Assembly: GCA_016788045.1 (NCBI GenBank)
Contig: JAEUTG010000043.1
Coordinates: 62,001 to 126,000 of the forward strand
DNA: 64,000 nucleotides
Direction of reading: 5' to 3'
Source: Bacteroidales bacterium
GTDB taxonomy: Bacteria; Bacteroidota; Bacteroidia; Bacteroidales; Lentimicrobiaceae
Part shown: positions 16,559 through 24,616 of the stretch, one piece after another
Layout: every line of letters begins with the position of its first letter
How positions within the stretch are numbered: the first letter of the stretch is position 1
Translations under genes and position numbers: made by a program
The notes under the pieces: model-generated
What the model saw: only the letters and a program-made list of their open reading frames with translations
Told to the model about the DNA's origin: nothing
Databases searched by the model: none

Positions 16559-19519
16559 GTGATTAAATCAGGCTTAATCATCTTTGCTTTCCTAATATTT
16601 TCCCTGGTCAGTAAAAAACCTGCCGCTCAGGAAACAGGCGGTCATGAGCATCTCTTCGTTAAAGTTTACGGGCCTGAAGATGGGCTAAGGCAGAGTATGG
16701 TCAGCCAGATTCATCAGGATTCCCGTGGTTTGCTGTGGCTGGTTTCCGGTGACGGTCTGCACTGCTTCGATGGGAGCCGGTTTACCGCGTTCAGAATTCC
16801 TTTCAAAGGCGTATATAACAACAGTGATAACATGATGAGGCGGATGGTGGAAACAAGTCCCGGGAATTTTACCATTGCAGCATCCTCATCGCTGTTCCGC
16901 TTCAATTCCTATTCAGGCCAGTTTGATTTCATTCAACGTAAAGCTTCGGTTTACTTTGCTTTATTAAATATCATTGCCGATGGCAAACCCCTGCTCTGGA
17001 CCCTCAGCACCAACTTCTGCCTTACTGATAAAAATGGCATCTCACCGGTGACCCTCCACTTTGCTGATGGTCTGAAACCGCCCGACAATTTTGTTCCCAT
17101 CCAGGGAATGAATACCGGGATCAACGATTTCATAATATTGGGTCAGGATGGCATTATCACTACCCACCTCACGCGGAAAGGCAGTAAAACGGTTTACCTG
17201 AGCCGGTGGTTCAGTATTCCTGAATGCCGCGCCATTACCCGCGATCACGAAGGCAGGATTTATCTGCTGACCAGTGATGGCCTTTACTTTTTTCTGAAAA
17301 ACGGCCGGAAAAAGAAACTGTTGACTTTAAACCAGGGCCACACCGGCGGATTTCTGGCCGACAGCAAACAGAACCTTTGGTTCTCCGATGTGGAAAAGAA
17401 AAAACTTTACCTTTATAAAGACCACCAGCTCCGCGCTGTTTCACTGATGGTTCAGACAGGGAAATATACCGACACCCTGGATTGCAGTATCAAAAACATA
17501 TACGAAGACAAGGAACACAACCTCTGGTTTGGGACCGATGGATCCGGATTGCTGAAATACGATCCTGCGAGAATCATTTTCAGCAGAGCAGAAACAGGAT
17601 TCACCAGATGCCTGACCGCTTTCGGCGGCGACATCATCGCCGGCACCTATCACAACGGACTCTACCGGCTGTCGGCCAATCTGTCGGATGTTTCAAGAAT
17701 AAAGCCTGAATTGTTCGGTAACGATGATTACATTCTTGATCTGGCAACTGACCCTTACCATCATTTGTGGATTGTCAGCAGGAAAGGTGTGGTTGTTCTT
17801 GACAAGAGGCTGGATATTGTTTTCCGTCAGGCTTTTGGTAATCTGAATTCCGGATTTGTCTACCAGACAGATTCCACCCTGTACCTGCAGAGCGATACAA
17901 GTCTTTTAACCTATTCTGTCGGGAGGAAGCCTGCTCTTATTTCCCGCAACAAATTATTTGCAGTCAATACCATGTTGTGGCATCATGGTATCCGCTGGAC
18001 AGGAACACCCATCGGGTTGAACTACAGGAAGTGCCGGTCTGACGAATTGTTCCCTGAAAAGAATTTCGGAGGCAAATGGATTTCCTCAAGTGAAGTCTAT
18101 AGCCTTAAGGTGGTCGGAAACGAAATATGGGCAGCCACAGGCAATGGAATCAAAGTTTTTACCAACCAGGGGGTACCCCGGAATTTATATCCGGCATTGT
18201 CAGAACTTGTAAATGAAACCATTTATGAAATTCTGACTGATAAATACGGAAGAATCTGGTATTCAGGAATACAGGGTATTGGGTACCTTTCATCAGATCG
18301 GGTAAAACTGGTAAAATTTACCATCAACAACAATTTGCAGGCTTTCGAATTCAATCAGAAGGCTGCTTGTTCAGGTCCTGACGGATTGTTGTTCTTTGGC
18401 GGGATCAACGGAGTGAACGGCATCAACCCTGAGTTATCTGCTGACAACCTTCCGTCAGCAGATGTTAAACTCTATTCGCTCATGGTTTCAGACACTGCTT
18501 TTTCAAAAGGGATTCCTGATGAAAACCCGGAGCTGGTCATCAGCCGGAAAGAGCCCCATATTGGAGGAAGTGTGTTTACAACCGATTATCCTGACCCGGG
18601 AAACCGTGCCTTTTCTTTTTTGCTTGAAGGGTATCAGCAAAACTGGAGTAAACCTGTGACCGACCCATCATTCAACTACCGTAACCTGCCTCCGGGGCGC
18701 TACCGTTTGCTGGTCGTATATACCAATCCCTCAAGAATTTCGGGAAGCCCGGTTGAGTTGCTCAGATTTGAGATAAAACCTGCCTTCTGGCAAACAATCT
18801 GGTTTCTGGTTCTTGTGCTGATCATGGTGGTAAGCATTACCATCTATGTAGTTAAAAAGATTCAGGCAATCAGGTTCAGCAACAGGATTAAAATACTGGA
18901 ACAGGAACATGCCCTGGAGAAAGAAAGACTACGGATTTCGCAGGACATGCATGATGAAATCGGAGCAAGCCTTACCAGAATTTCTATATTGAGTGAGCTG
19001 GCGATGAAAGAATCAAACCTCACACCGGGTTCAACAGGAACCGTGGGTAAAATTGCAGAAATCTCCGGTCAGGCGGTTGATGAACTCAGCGAAATCATCT
19101 GGGCCATGAATCCGAAAAACGACAGTCTCGATTCGTTTGCTGCTTATGTGCGGCGATACACCTACACCTACCTCGAAGAAACGGGGATACAGATTCATTT
19201 CGGTTTCCCAGAGGAGATCCCGGCTATCCCGATGTCTTCTGAAATAAGACGCAACCTTTTTCTTACCATCAAAGAAGGGCTTCACAATATTGTAAAACAT
19301 TCCGGGGCTGATAAAGTAACCTTAGCACTGACAATCAACAATAAAAATACAGAACTGACACTGAAAGACAACGGGCATGGATTTGACCCCGGCTCTGCAA
19401 TGATTACAGGCAATGGACTGTCAAACATGAAAAAGCGGATTCAATCATGCGGTGGAACCTATAACCTTAGCAGTTCTCCGGGAACAGGTACCACAATATT
19501 TTTCAGTGTAACTCTTTAA
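16559..19519 (+). CDS. Propeller/Y_Y_Y-domain sensor histidine kinase
   Basis: A 986-residue membrane kinase beginning at GTG 16559 with a signal segment (IKSGLIIFAFLIFSLV). Residues about 30-650 contain repeated two-component-regulator propeller blades (GLRQSMVSQIHQDSRGLLWL, IYEDKEHNLWFGTDGSGL, ILTDKYGRIWYSG). A Y_Y_Y immunoglobulin-like domain follows (NRAFSFLLEGYQQNW, FNYRNLPPGRYRLLV), then one transmembrane helix (about 755-778) and a HisKA_3 core with H798 in SQDMHDEIGASL and a HATPase (DNGHGFDP, GNGLSNMKKR). It resembles the sensor half of hybrid two-component systems for glycan use but lacks fused receiver and AraC domains. The cognate regulator starts 80 bases downstream. Confidence 0.93.
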   Translation: MIKSGLIIFAFLIFSLVSKKPAAQETGGHEHLFVKVYGPEDGLRQSMVSQIHQDSRGLLWLVSGDGLHCFDGSRFTAFRIPFKGVYNNSDNMMRRMVETSPGNFTIAASSSLFRFNSYSGQFDFIQRKASVYFALLNIIADGKPLLWTLSTNFCLTDKNGISPVTLHFADGLKPPDNFVPIQGMNTGINDFIILGQDGIITTHLTRKGSKTVYLSRWFSIPECRAITRDHEGRIYLLTSDGLYFFLKNGRKKKLLTLNQGHTGGFLADSKQNLWFSDVEKKKLYLYKDHQLRAVSLMVQTGKYTDTLDCSIKNIYEDKEHNLWFGTDGSGLLKYDPARIIFSRAETGFTRCLTAFGGDIIAGTYHNGLYRLSANLSDVSRIKPELFGNDDYILDLATDPYHHLWIVSRKGVVVLDKRLDIVFRQAFGNLNSGFVYQTDSTLYLQSDTSLLTYSVGRKPALISRNKLFAVNTMLWHHGIRWTGTPIGLNYRKCRSDELFPEKNFGGKWISSSEVYSLKVVGNEIWAATGNGIKVFTNQGVPRNLYPALSELVNETIYEILTDKYGRIWYSGIQGIGYLSSDRVKLVKFTINNNLQAFEFNQKAACSGPDGLLFFGGINGVNGINPELSADNLPSADVKLYSLMVSDTAFSKGIPDENPELVISRKEPHIGGSVFTTDYPDPGNRAFSFLLEGYQQNWSKPVTDPSFNYRNLPPGRYRLLVVYTNPSRISGSPVELLRFEIKPAFWQTIWFLVLVLIMVVSITIYVVKKIQAIRFSNRIKILEQEHALEKERLRISQDMHDEIGASLTRISILSELAMKESNLTPGSTGTVGKIAEISGQAVDELSEIIWAMNPKNDSLDSFAAYVRRYTYTYLEETGIQIHFGFPEEIPAIPMSSEIRRNLFLTIKEGLHNIVKHSGADKVTLALTINNKNTELTLKDNGHGFDPGSAMITGNGLSNMKKRIQSCGGTYNLSSSPGTGTTIFFSVTL

Positions 19520-19568
19520 CATGCCTGATTCACACGAAAAGGTGACACCATTCTGCTTTTCAGTAGCT

Positions 19569-19576
19569 TAACTTTG
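19569..19576 (+). promoter_or_regulatory. Candidate -7 box TAACTTTG before the response regulator
   Basis: Matches TAnnTTTG 23 bases before the ATG at 19600. It suggests the regulator can be transcribed separately from the kinase. Confidence 0.35.
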
Positions 19577-19599
19577 CAAGCACCAATAAAATCCTTCCC

Positions 19600-20232
19600 A
19601 TGTCTGAAGAAATCAAAGTAATCATTGTCGAAGACGACCAGCAGGTGAGAGAAGGCCTGCGTCAGCTGATCAGCGGATCGGATGGATACAACTGTGTGGC
19701 AGCCTGCACATCTGCAGAAGAAGCACTGGTTCAGGTTGCCCTTCACCAACCGGCTGTTGTGCTCATGGATATCAACCTGCCGGGTATGAACGGCATCGAG
19801 TGTGTGGTTTGTATCAAAAACGCATGGCCAGGTATTCAGGTAATGATGCTTACTGTTTTCGACAATACCGATGAAATCTTCAAATCTCTGACTGCAGGGG
19901 CTACCGGGTATCTGCTGAAGAAAACACCTCCTTCAAAATTACTGGAAGCCATAACAGAACTGGTGAACGGCGGTTCTCCCATGAGCGGTGAAATCGCCCG
20001 TAAGGTCGTACAGACTTTTGCCAGCCCGGTGCGGCATTCGCTGCCCGATTCAAACCTCACAACCCGGGAAGAAGAAATCCTGAGTTACCTGTCGAAAGGA
20101 TTTCTGTACAAGGAGATTGCTGCTGAGCTCTTCATCAGTATCGAAACTGTAAGAACCCACATCCGTAAGATTTATCAGAAACTCCAGGTCAGAACACGGA
20201 CAGAGGCTTTGCTGAAGTGTATGAAAGCATAA
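19600..20232 (+). CDS. LuxR/NarL-type response regulator
   Basis: A 210-residue regulator with receiver landmarks IIVEDDQQ, D57 in VVLMDINLPGMNG and the Lys of GYLLKKTPP, and a C-terminal LuxR HTH (LTTREEEILSYLSKGFLYKEIAAEL, then IETVRTHIRKIYQKLQV). The 'YL-KG' and 'IYQKLQVR' patterns match the regulator at 40815 rather than the one at 14459, so the two propeller kinases have a common class of partner. It is presumably phosphorylated by the preceding kinase. The next gene on the same strand encodes a T9SS cargo protein, a possible target. Confidence 0.94.
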   Translation: MSEEIKVIIVEDDQQVREGLRQLISGSDGYNCVAACTSAEEALVQVALHQPAVVLMDINLPGMNGIECVVCIKNAWPGIQVMMLTVFDNTDEIFKSLTAGATGYLLKKTPPSKLLEAITELVNGGSPMSGEIARKVVQTFASPVRHSLPDSNLTTREEEILSYLSKGFLYKEIAAELFISIETVRTHIRKIYQKLQVRTRTEALLKCMKA

Positions 20233-20369
20233 CCCACTGTACTCTCCTTAAACCTGATTCATCATCAGCAATACAACATGATTGATCCTGCCTTTTAATT
20301 TTCACATCAAAGGGTGATTGACAGCCCTGTTTTTCAACACGACCTTTGGTAAGAAAGAAAAACAGGATC

Positions 20370-21422
20370 ATGAAAAAAAAATTACACTACTTTCTTACAT
20401 GCATGCTGATACTTCCGTTAGTAGTATCAGCCCAGATCACCATCACAAACAGCGATCTGCCAACCATCGGACTGCAGGTTATTACTGCTGTGGATGATGT
20501 TACACAGATTTCACCCGGTAATCCGGGGTTGAATCAGGTATGGGATTTTTCGAACCTCTCACCCACGAAGTACGACACCCTGCTCTACCTTCCTGTGGTT
20601 GGCCGGCCGAATATTCAGAATTACCCTGACGCAGAAATGGCCATTCAGCACCTCAACGGTGACCCGCAGATTGACTACGATTATGAGTATGTCAGATTCT
20701 CTGCTGACGGGCTGAGGTATGTGGGCGATGAAGACCTGGTGACCATTTTCGGAGATTTCAAAATGGCCATCCACATTGCAACTTCTCCCAATCCCATGCA
20801 GTTAAAACTTCCATTCACGTACGGTGACAGCTATACCCAGACTTCTGTTTACGATTGGACGCTGGCAATGAGAAATGCGGGTGTCACCACCGATTCAACC
20901 CGGCAGATCAGTCACATGACCATTACCACCCTGGGTGATGCCAGCGGGATCATGATGACACCCTACGAATCGTTCCAGGCATTGAGGGTAAAAGTTGATG
21001 TCGTTTCTCAGGATTCAGTGTTTACCTGGTCAAACGGAGCATGGGTTTTCAGCAGTGCCGAAGTTTCTGAGTTCTCCAACTATTGGTGGTACACCAACGA
21101 TTATTACGAAGTCGGATACTACAACCTTGATGATGAGAAGGGCAGCACTTTCAGATTCTTCAAATCTGAAACAGTGGTCGGCAACTCGTATATTACAACT
21201 GACGATGGATTAAAGTTATTCCCGAATCCGGCATCTTCCGAACTTAACATCGTAACAGATGCCCGTTATACCAGCTTTGAGATCCTTGATTGTACTGGCC
21301 GGATCAACCTGACCGGTGACTATCAAGCTCATATAAATGTCGGGGTATTAAACCCAGGGCTATATATTCTCCGCTTGCATGAGGGCAACAAGGTTGTCAG
21401 CACCAGGTTCGTGAAACAATAG
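20370..21422 (+). CDS. T9SS-secreted protein of unknown function
   Basis: A 350-residue protein counted from ATG 20370 (MKKKLHYFLTCMLILPLVVSAQ), preferred over an upstream TTG at 20346 because it gives a compact signal peptide. The C-terminal ~75 residues form a type A T9SS sorting domain: LKLFPNPASSELNI, FEILDCTGR, LNPGLYILRLHEG and a final VSTRFVKQ. The protein should therefore cross the outer membrane and be surface-attached or released. The central part (ITNSDLPTIGLQVI... DFSNL) is seen in other T9SS cargo but has no known activity. It follows the propeller kinase/regulator pair at a distance of 137 bases. Confidence 0.87.
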   Translation: MKKKLHYFLTCMLILPLVVSAQITITNSDLPTIGLQVITAVDDVTQISPGNPGLNQVWDFSNLSPTKYDTLLYLPVVGRPNIQNYPDAEMAIQHLNGDPQIDYDYEYVRFSADGLRYVGDEDLVTIFGDFKMAIHIATSPNPMQLKLPFTYGDSYTQTSVYDWTLAMRNAGVTTDSTRQISHMTITTLGDASGIMMTPYESFQALRVKVDVVSQDSVFTWSNGAWVFSSAEVSEFSNYWWYTNDYYEVGYYNLDDEKGSTFRFFKSETVVGNSYITTDDGLKLFPNPASSELNIVTDARYTSFEILDCTGRINLTGDYQAHINVGVLNPGLYILRLHEGNKVVSTRFVKQ

Positions 21423-21476
21423 ACAGCTTTCATTTTTCAGATTTATTAACAGAGTATCAACCTTAAAACAGAAATT

Positions 21477-21917
21477 ATGAAAAACCTGCTTCTCCTGACT
21501 TTCAGCCTTCTGATGCTGATGGTTTTCGCCTGCAATCCGGTAAATGAAGAACAATCAACACTTCAGACCACCGACTCGCTTTATCAGCAATGGGTTGATG
21601 CCTGGAATGCTCAGGATATTGAGGCCATTGCCGGCCAGTTTTCGCCGGATGGGATCGTTATCACCGACACGGCCCTGATCGGACTGGATGCTTTGAAGAC
21701 CGGGTTCATCGAACCAGCGGCTCCCATGCTCAGCAACCTCTCCTGCATAAAAATTACTGAAGCCATCAGCAGCACCCTTGCGTTTCAGTCAGGTTCCTAC
21801 AAACATGACTGGATAAAGGATGATTCACTGGTTGGGCAGGCAAGCGGGTATTATTCAGTTTTCTGGAAGAAAAACGATGAAGGTTTGTGGAAAATTTCGG
21901 CTTTTCAGACCAATTGA
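21477..21917 (+). CDS. SnoaL/DUF4440-like lipoprotein
   Basis: A 146-residue protein with signal peptide and lipobox VFAC (Cys19). The mature part has the NTF2-like pattern of SnoaL/DUF4440 proteins: an initial helix (YQQWVDAWNAQDIEAIAGQFSPDGIVI), a turn around GLDALKTGF, and C-terminal strands ending in GYYSVFWKKNDEGLWKISAFQ. The fold serves many roles (ligand binding, isomerases), so no activity is assigned. It sits 54 bases after the T9SS cargo gene and may share its transcript. Confidence 0.8.
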   Translation: MKNLLLLTFSLLMLMVFACNPVNEEQSTLQTTDSLYQQWVDAWNAQDIEAIAGQFSPDGIVITDTALIGLDALKTGFIEPAAPMLSNLSCIKITEAISSTLAFQSGSYKHDWIKDDSLVGQASGYYSVFWKKNDEGLWKISAFQTN

Positions 21918-22272
21918 TAAATTGCAGAGAACTTTCAGGCAGCATCACTATTCAATGATTGCCATTTCTGTTTGAAATTTCTGTGCTGCAGGTTACCGGA
22001 GAGCCTTTGCTCCCACTTTCTGAACATCTATCCAGGGCTGAGTTTTCATACCAATACCGCACTCAACCGCACCACAAGATGCCCGGTCGCAAAAGGTGAC
22101 TTCAATACATCAGACACGGATTTACAAAAATAATAACCCGCATAGTTGTTCATTCCGACTTCATACACTTATCAGATCCGGTAAAGTCAGATTATAAACT
22201 TTAGCAGTTACCCTGAGCAGAAGAATCAGATCAGAACAGATTCTTCTGCTCATTTATTGAAGCCTTCGCAAT
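21918..22272. other. 355-bp convergent intergenic region
   Basis: It lies between the SnoaL-like gene and the minus-strand MutS-like gene. The only clear structure is the stem-loop at 22215-22251; I see nothing else in it. Confidence 0.6.
22215..22251. terminator. 13-bp perfect stem-loop between convergent genes
   Basis: GAGCAGAAGAATC (22215-22227) and GATTCTTCTGCTC (22239-22251) pair perfectly around an 11-base loop. T-tracts on either side are weak, but the position between convergent stops suggests a shared terminator. Confidence 0.5.
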
Positions 22273-24069
22273 TCAGAGTGTGATCCCCATTTTTTTCATC
22301 AGAAAGGTGGCATTCATGTTCCTTGCAATGCCTGGTTTCAGCTTATAATTGAAGTGCAGTTCATCGCCGGAGATATCCGCTTCAAAGCTGTAATTGACAA
22401 CATTTTCAGGGAATGCCTTTGCAAGTGTACCCAGCTCAAGATCGTGTGTAGCAATACAACCCGAGGCATTCAGTCCAATCAGTTGTGTCAGCAGGGCTTT
22501 TGAGCCCGCCTGTTTGTCAGCTGAATTGGTTCCTTTCAGAATTTCATCGAGAAAAACATACAGCGCCTCTCCCCTGTTAAGCCTGTCGATGATTTCTTTA
22601 AGCCTGAGCAGCTCGGCATAGAAATAAGATTGGTTGGCGCTCAGCGAATCCGTTGTTCTCAGGCTGGTAAAAATGTCTGCCGGATAACACGAAAAGGTTT
22701 TTGCGCAAACCGGAGCGCCTGCCAGGGCAAGAACCATGTTGACGCCGATGGTACGCAGGTAGGTGCTTTTTCCGGCCATGTTTGCCCCGGTAATGATGTT
22801 AAACCTGCCTTCCCCGTTAACAGAAATGTTATTGGCTACCCTTGCCGATGCCGGAATCAGCGGGTGCCCGGCTTCGGTCGCCCGTATGGCAAGCCTCTCA
22901 CCATGAATATCGGGAAAAATGAAATCAGGGTTTACAAAGGCGAACGAAGCCAGTCCGGATAAGGCCTCTGCATCTGCCAGCACACCAAACCAAACCGGGA
23001 AATCAGTACTGTGTACCTGCTGCCATTTTTCGAGTCGTATCATTTGTCTGATGTCCCACAACAGAAGAAAGTTGAGTGCCAGCCCTGCCAGAATGTTCAG
23101 CCGGGTATCGAGGGATGCGGTGATGCGCCCAAGCCTGCTGATCTGGTCACTGGCTTTGTTGCCTGGGGTTTTCAGTTTTGAAGCGATTCCTGCAAAGAAA
23201 GAACTCTTTAAATCTGCCTCTTCCACCATGCTGAACCGGGCCGCAACCTTCTCAAGCAATTCAACTTTTCGTGATAGCATGGCATGCCTGGCATTGATCA
23301 GCCTGGTGTAAAATCCAGTAATAATCAGCGGCAACAGCAGGAAAATCATGAACACCTGAATACTGATGAGGCCCGCACTGAGGGCTATCACGGCAGCAAT
23401 TGAAAGAATTGGGGTCAGGGTTATAGCCAGCCTGAAAACCGGTTTGTTAAACTCTGGCTTTGTATGCAGCCACGACAACAGGTTTTCAATATCCTGTTTC
23501 TGTTCATCAGCTACCAGCCCCAATGCCCTGAATCGAAGCCGCCATTCAGGGTGTCGTGACAATTCATCAACCGCCTCCTGTCGTCTGAGAATTTCATCTT
23601 TCTCATGTAAGGGTTTTAGTAACCACCTGGCGAGGATCCTCATCCCGGCATGGGTAGTACACCGGTTTACCAGCTGAAATACGGAATTCTCACCGAAAAG
23701 GTCAAGATCGGTTGCAAAAGGATGCGAAGGTTCAGAAAAATCAATGCCCCCATCGAAACACTGGTAGTTCCCACCCGATGCCGACAATTCACCATCAACA
23801 GATTGAATATAGGCAAGATTAAGCTTCTGCCTTGACTTCAGTTTTTCATTAAACGCTACCAATACGATGAAAAGCACGGTGAAGAGAACAGACGGAATCC
23901 ACCAGACAGACGCACCGGATAAAGCTGCTATTGCGAAACCTGCCGAAAAAAGAAAAGAGGCAATGCGACCGTAAATAAAATACCGCAACTGCCGGTTATA
24001 CCGGTCGCGGAGGTGATTTGCACCGATCAACAATTTCTCAAGCTGTTCCCGGTTATAGTCTTTGCTCAC
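22273..24069 (-). CDS. Membrane-associated MutS-like ATPase
   Basis: A 598-residue protein with the MutS core and C-terminal ATPase only. Walker A is GANMAGKSTYL at about residue 428, followed by SLRTTDSLSANQSYFYAEL, a Walker B FLDEILKGTNS at about 508 and an H-loop ATHDLELG. The N-terminal mismatch-recognition domain of MutS is missing. Instead there are two pairs of hydrophobic helices, about 28-68 (FLFSAGFAIAALSG... VLFTVLFIVLVAF) and 205-255, so it is probably an inner-membrane protein. This is a distinct Bacteroidota MutS-related family of unknown role; mismatch repair is not supported. Its start overlaps the end of the CYTH gene by 17 bases. Confidence 0.88.
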   Translation of the reverse strand: MSKDYNREQLEKLLIGANHLRDRYNRQLRYFIYGRIASFLFSAGFAIAALSGASVWWIPSVLFTVLFIVLVAFNEKLKSRQKLNLAYIQSVDGELSASGGNYQCFDGGIDFSEPSHPFATDLDLFGENSVFQLVNRCTTHAGMRILARWLLKPLHEKDEILRRQEAVDELSRHPEWRLRFRALGLVADEQKQDIENLLSWLHTKPEFNKPVFRLAITLTPILSIAAVIALSAGLISIQVFMIFLLLPLIITGFYTRLINARHAMLSRKVELLEKVAARFSMVEEADLKSSFFAGIASKLKTPGNKASDQISRLGRITASLDTRLNILAGLALNFLLLWDIRQMIRLEKWQQVHSTDFPVWFGVLADAEALSGLASFAFVNPDFIFPDIHGERLAIRATEAGHPLIPASARVANNISVNGEGRFNIITGANMAGKSTYLRTIGVNMVLALAGAPVCAKTFSCYPADIFTSLRTTDSLSANQSYFYAELLRLKEIIDRLNRGEALYVFLDEILKGTNSADKQAGSKALLTQLIGLNASGCIATHDLELGTLAKAFPENVVNYSFEADISGDELHFNYKLKPGIARNMNATFLMKKMGITL

Positions 24070-24535
24070 TTTCCCAGGTTTTGAAAGGATGCTTCGAAAG
24101 ATTGGAGTTCAGATACCTGGGCTGTCCCGTTACTTCAAGGCCCACCCACGCAGGTTTTGGAAACGTCTCAGCTTCTGAGGTAACTTCAATTTCTGCGATG
24201 ACAAGTCCGGCATTGTCTCCGAGAAATTCATCCACCTCCCATGTATATCCTTCAAAATCTACCTTATACCTCATTTTCTCGATCAAAGGGCCTATGCAAA
24301 GTTCATCGAGCATTTGTGCAGCATCTGCTGAAGGTATTTCAAACTCAAACTCCTTCCGGGTGAGGGTAGATATTCTTGACTTGATAGTGATGTAGCCTTT
24401 TTCAGCCACCGTTCTTACCCTGATGATCTTGTCGGGCATTGCAGCCAGGTAACCCTGACGGTAAAAGACCGGCACGGCCAGTGATCTGTAATCAAATGAG
24501 TTAACAAGAAATTTATGCTCTATTTCAAGATTCAT
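24053..24535 (-). CDS. CYTH domain protein (triphosphate tunnel fold)
   Basis: A 160-residue protein that opens with the CYTH signature E-x-E-x-K (NLEIEHKFLV) and continues with alternating charged strands typical of the triphosphate tunnel (IIRVRTV, GYITIKSR, EFEFEIP, KMRYKVDF, WEVDEF, LVIAEIEV). Family members hydrolyse inorganic tri- or polyphosphate or thiamine triphosphate, or make cAMP, with Mg2+ or Mn2+; the short bacterial form is most often a tripolyphosphatase. The downstream MutS-like gene overlaps its 3' end by 17 bases, so the two are coupled. Confidence 0.9.
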   Translation of the reverse strand: MNLEIEHKFLVNSFDYRSLAVPVFYRQGYLAAMPDKIIRVRTVAEKGYITIKSRISTLTRKEFEFEIPSADAAQMLDELCIGPLIEKMRYKVDFEGYTWEVDEFLGDNAGLVIAEIEVTSEAETFPKPAWVGLEVTGQPRYLNSNLSKHPFKTWESEQRL

Positions 24536-24570
24536 ATTTCGCTGAATGCTGCCTCAGAATACAGAAGCAA

Positions 24571-24605
24571 GGAAAAAAACCGGGCCCGGGAAAACCCGGG
24601 CCCGG
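24571..24605 (-). terminator. Strong GC-rich terminator after the second S46 peptidase gene
   Basis: An 11-bp perfect stem CCGGGCCCGGG (24580-24590) / CCCGGGCCCGG (24595-24605) with a four-base A loop. Read on the minus strand it is followed by T7. It separates the S46 operon from the CYTH/MutS-like pair. Confidence 0.93.
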
Positions 24606-24616
24606 AAAATAGCATA

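Noticed and set aside
20346..20369. TTG start for the T9SS protein
   Set aside because: It would add MVRKKNRI before a well-formed signal peptide that starts at ATG 20370.
22273..24069. DNA mismatch repair MutS
   Set aside because: The mismatch-recognition domain is missing and transmembrane-like segments are present, so only the ATPase core is shared.
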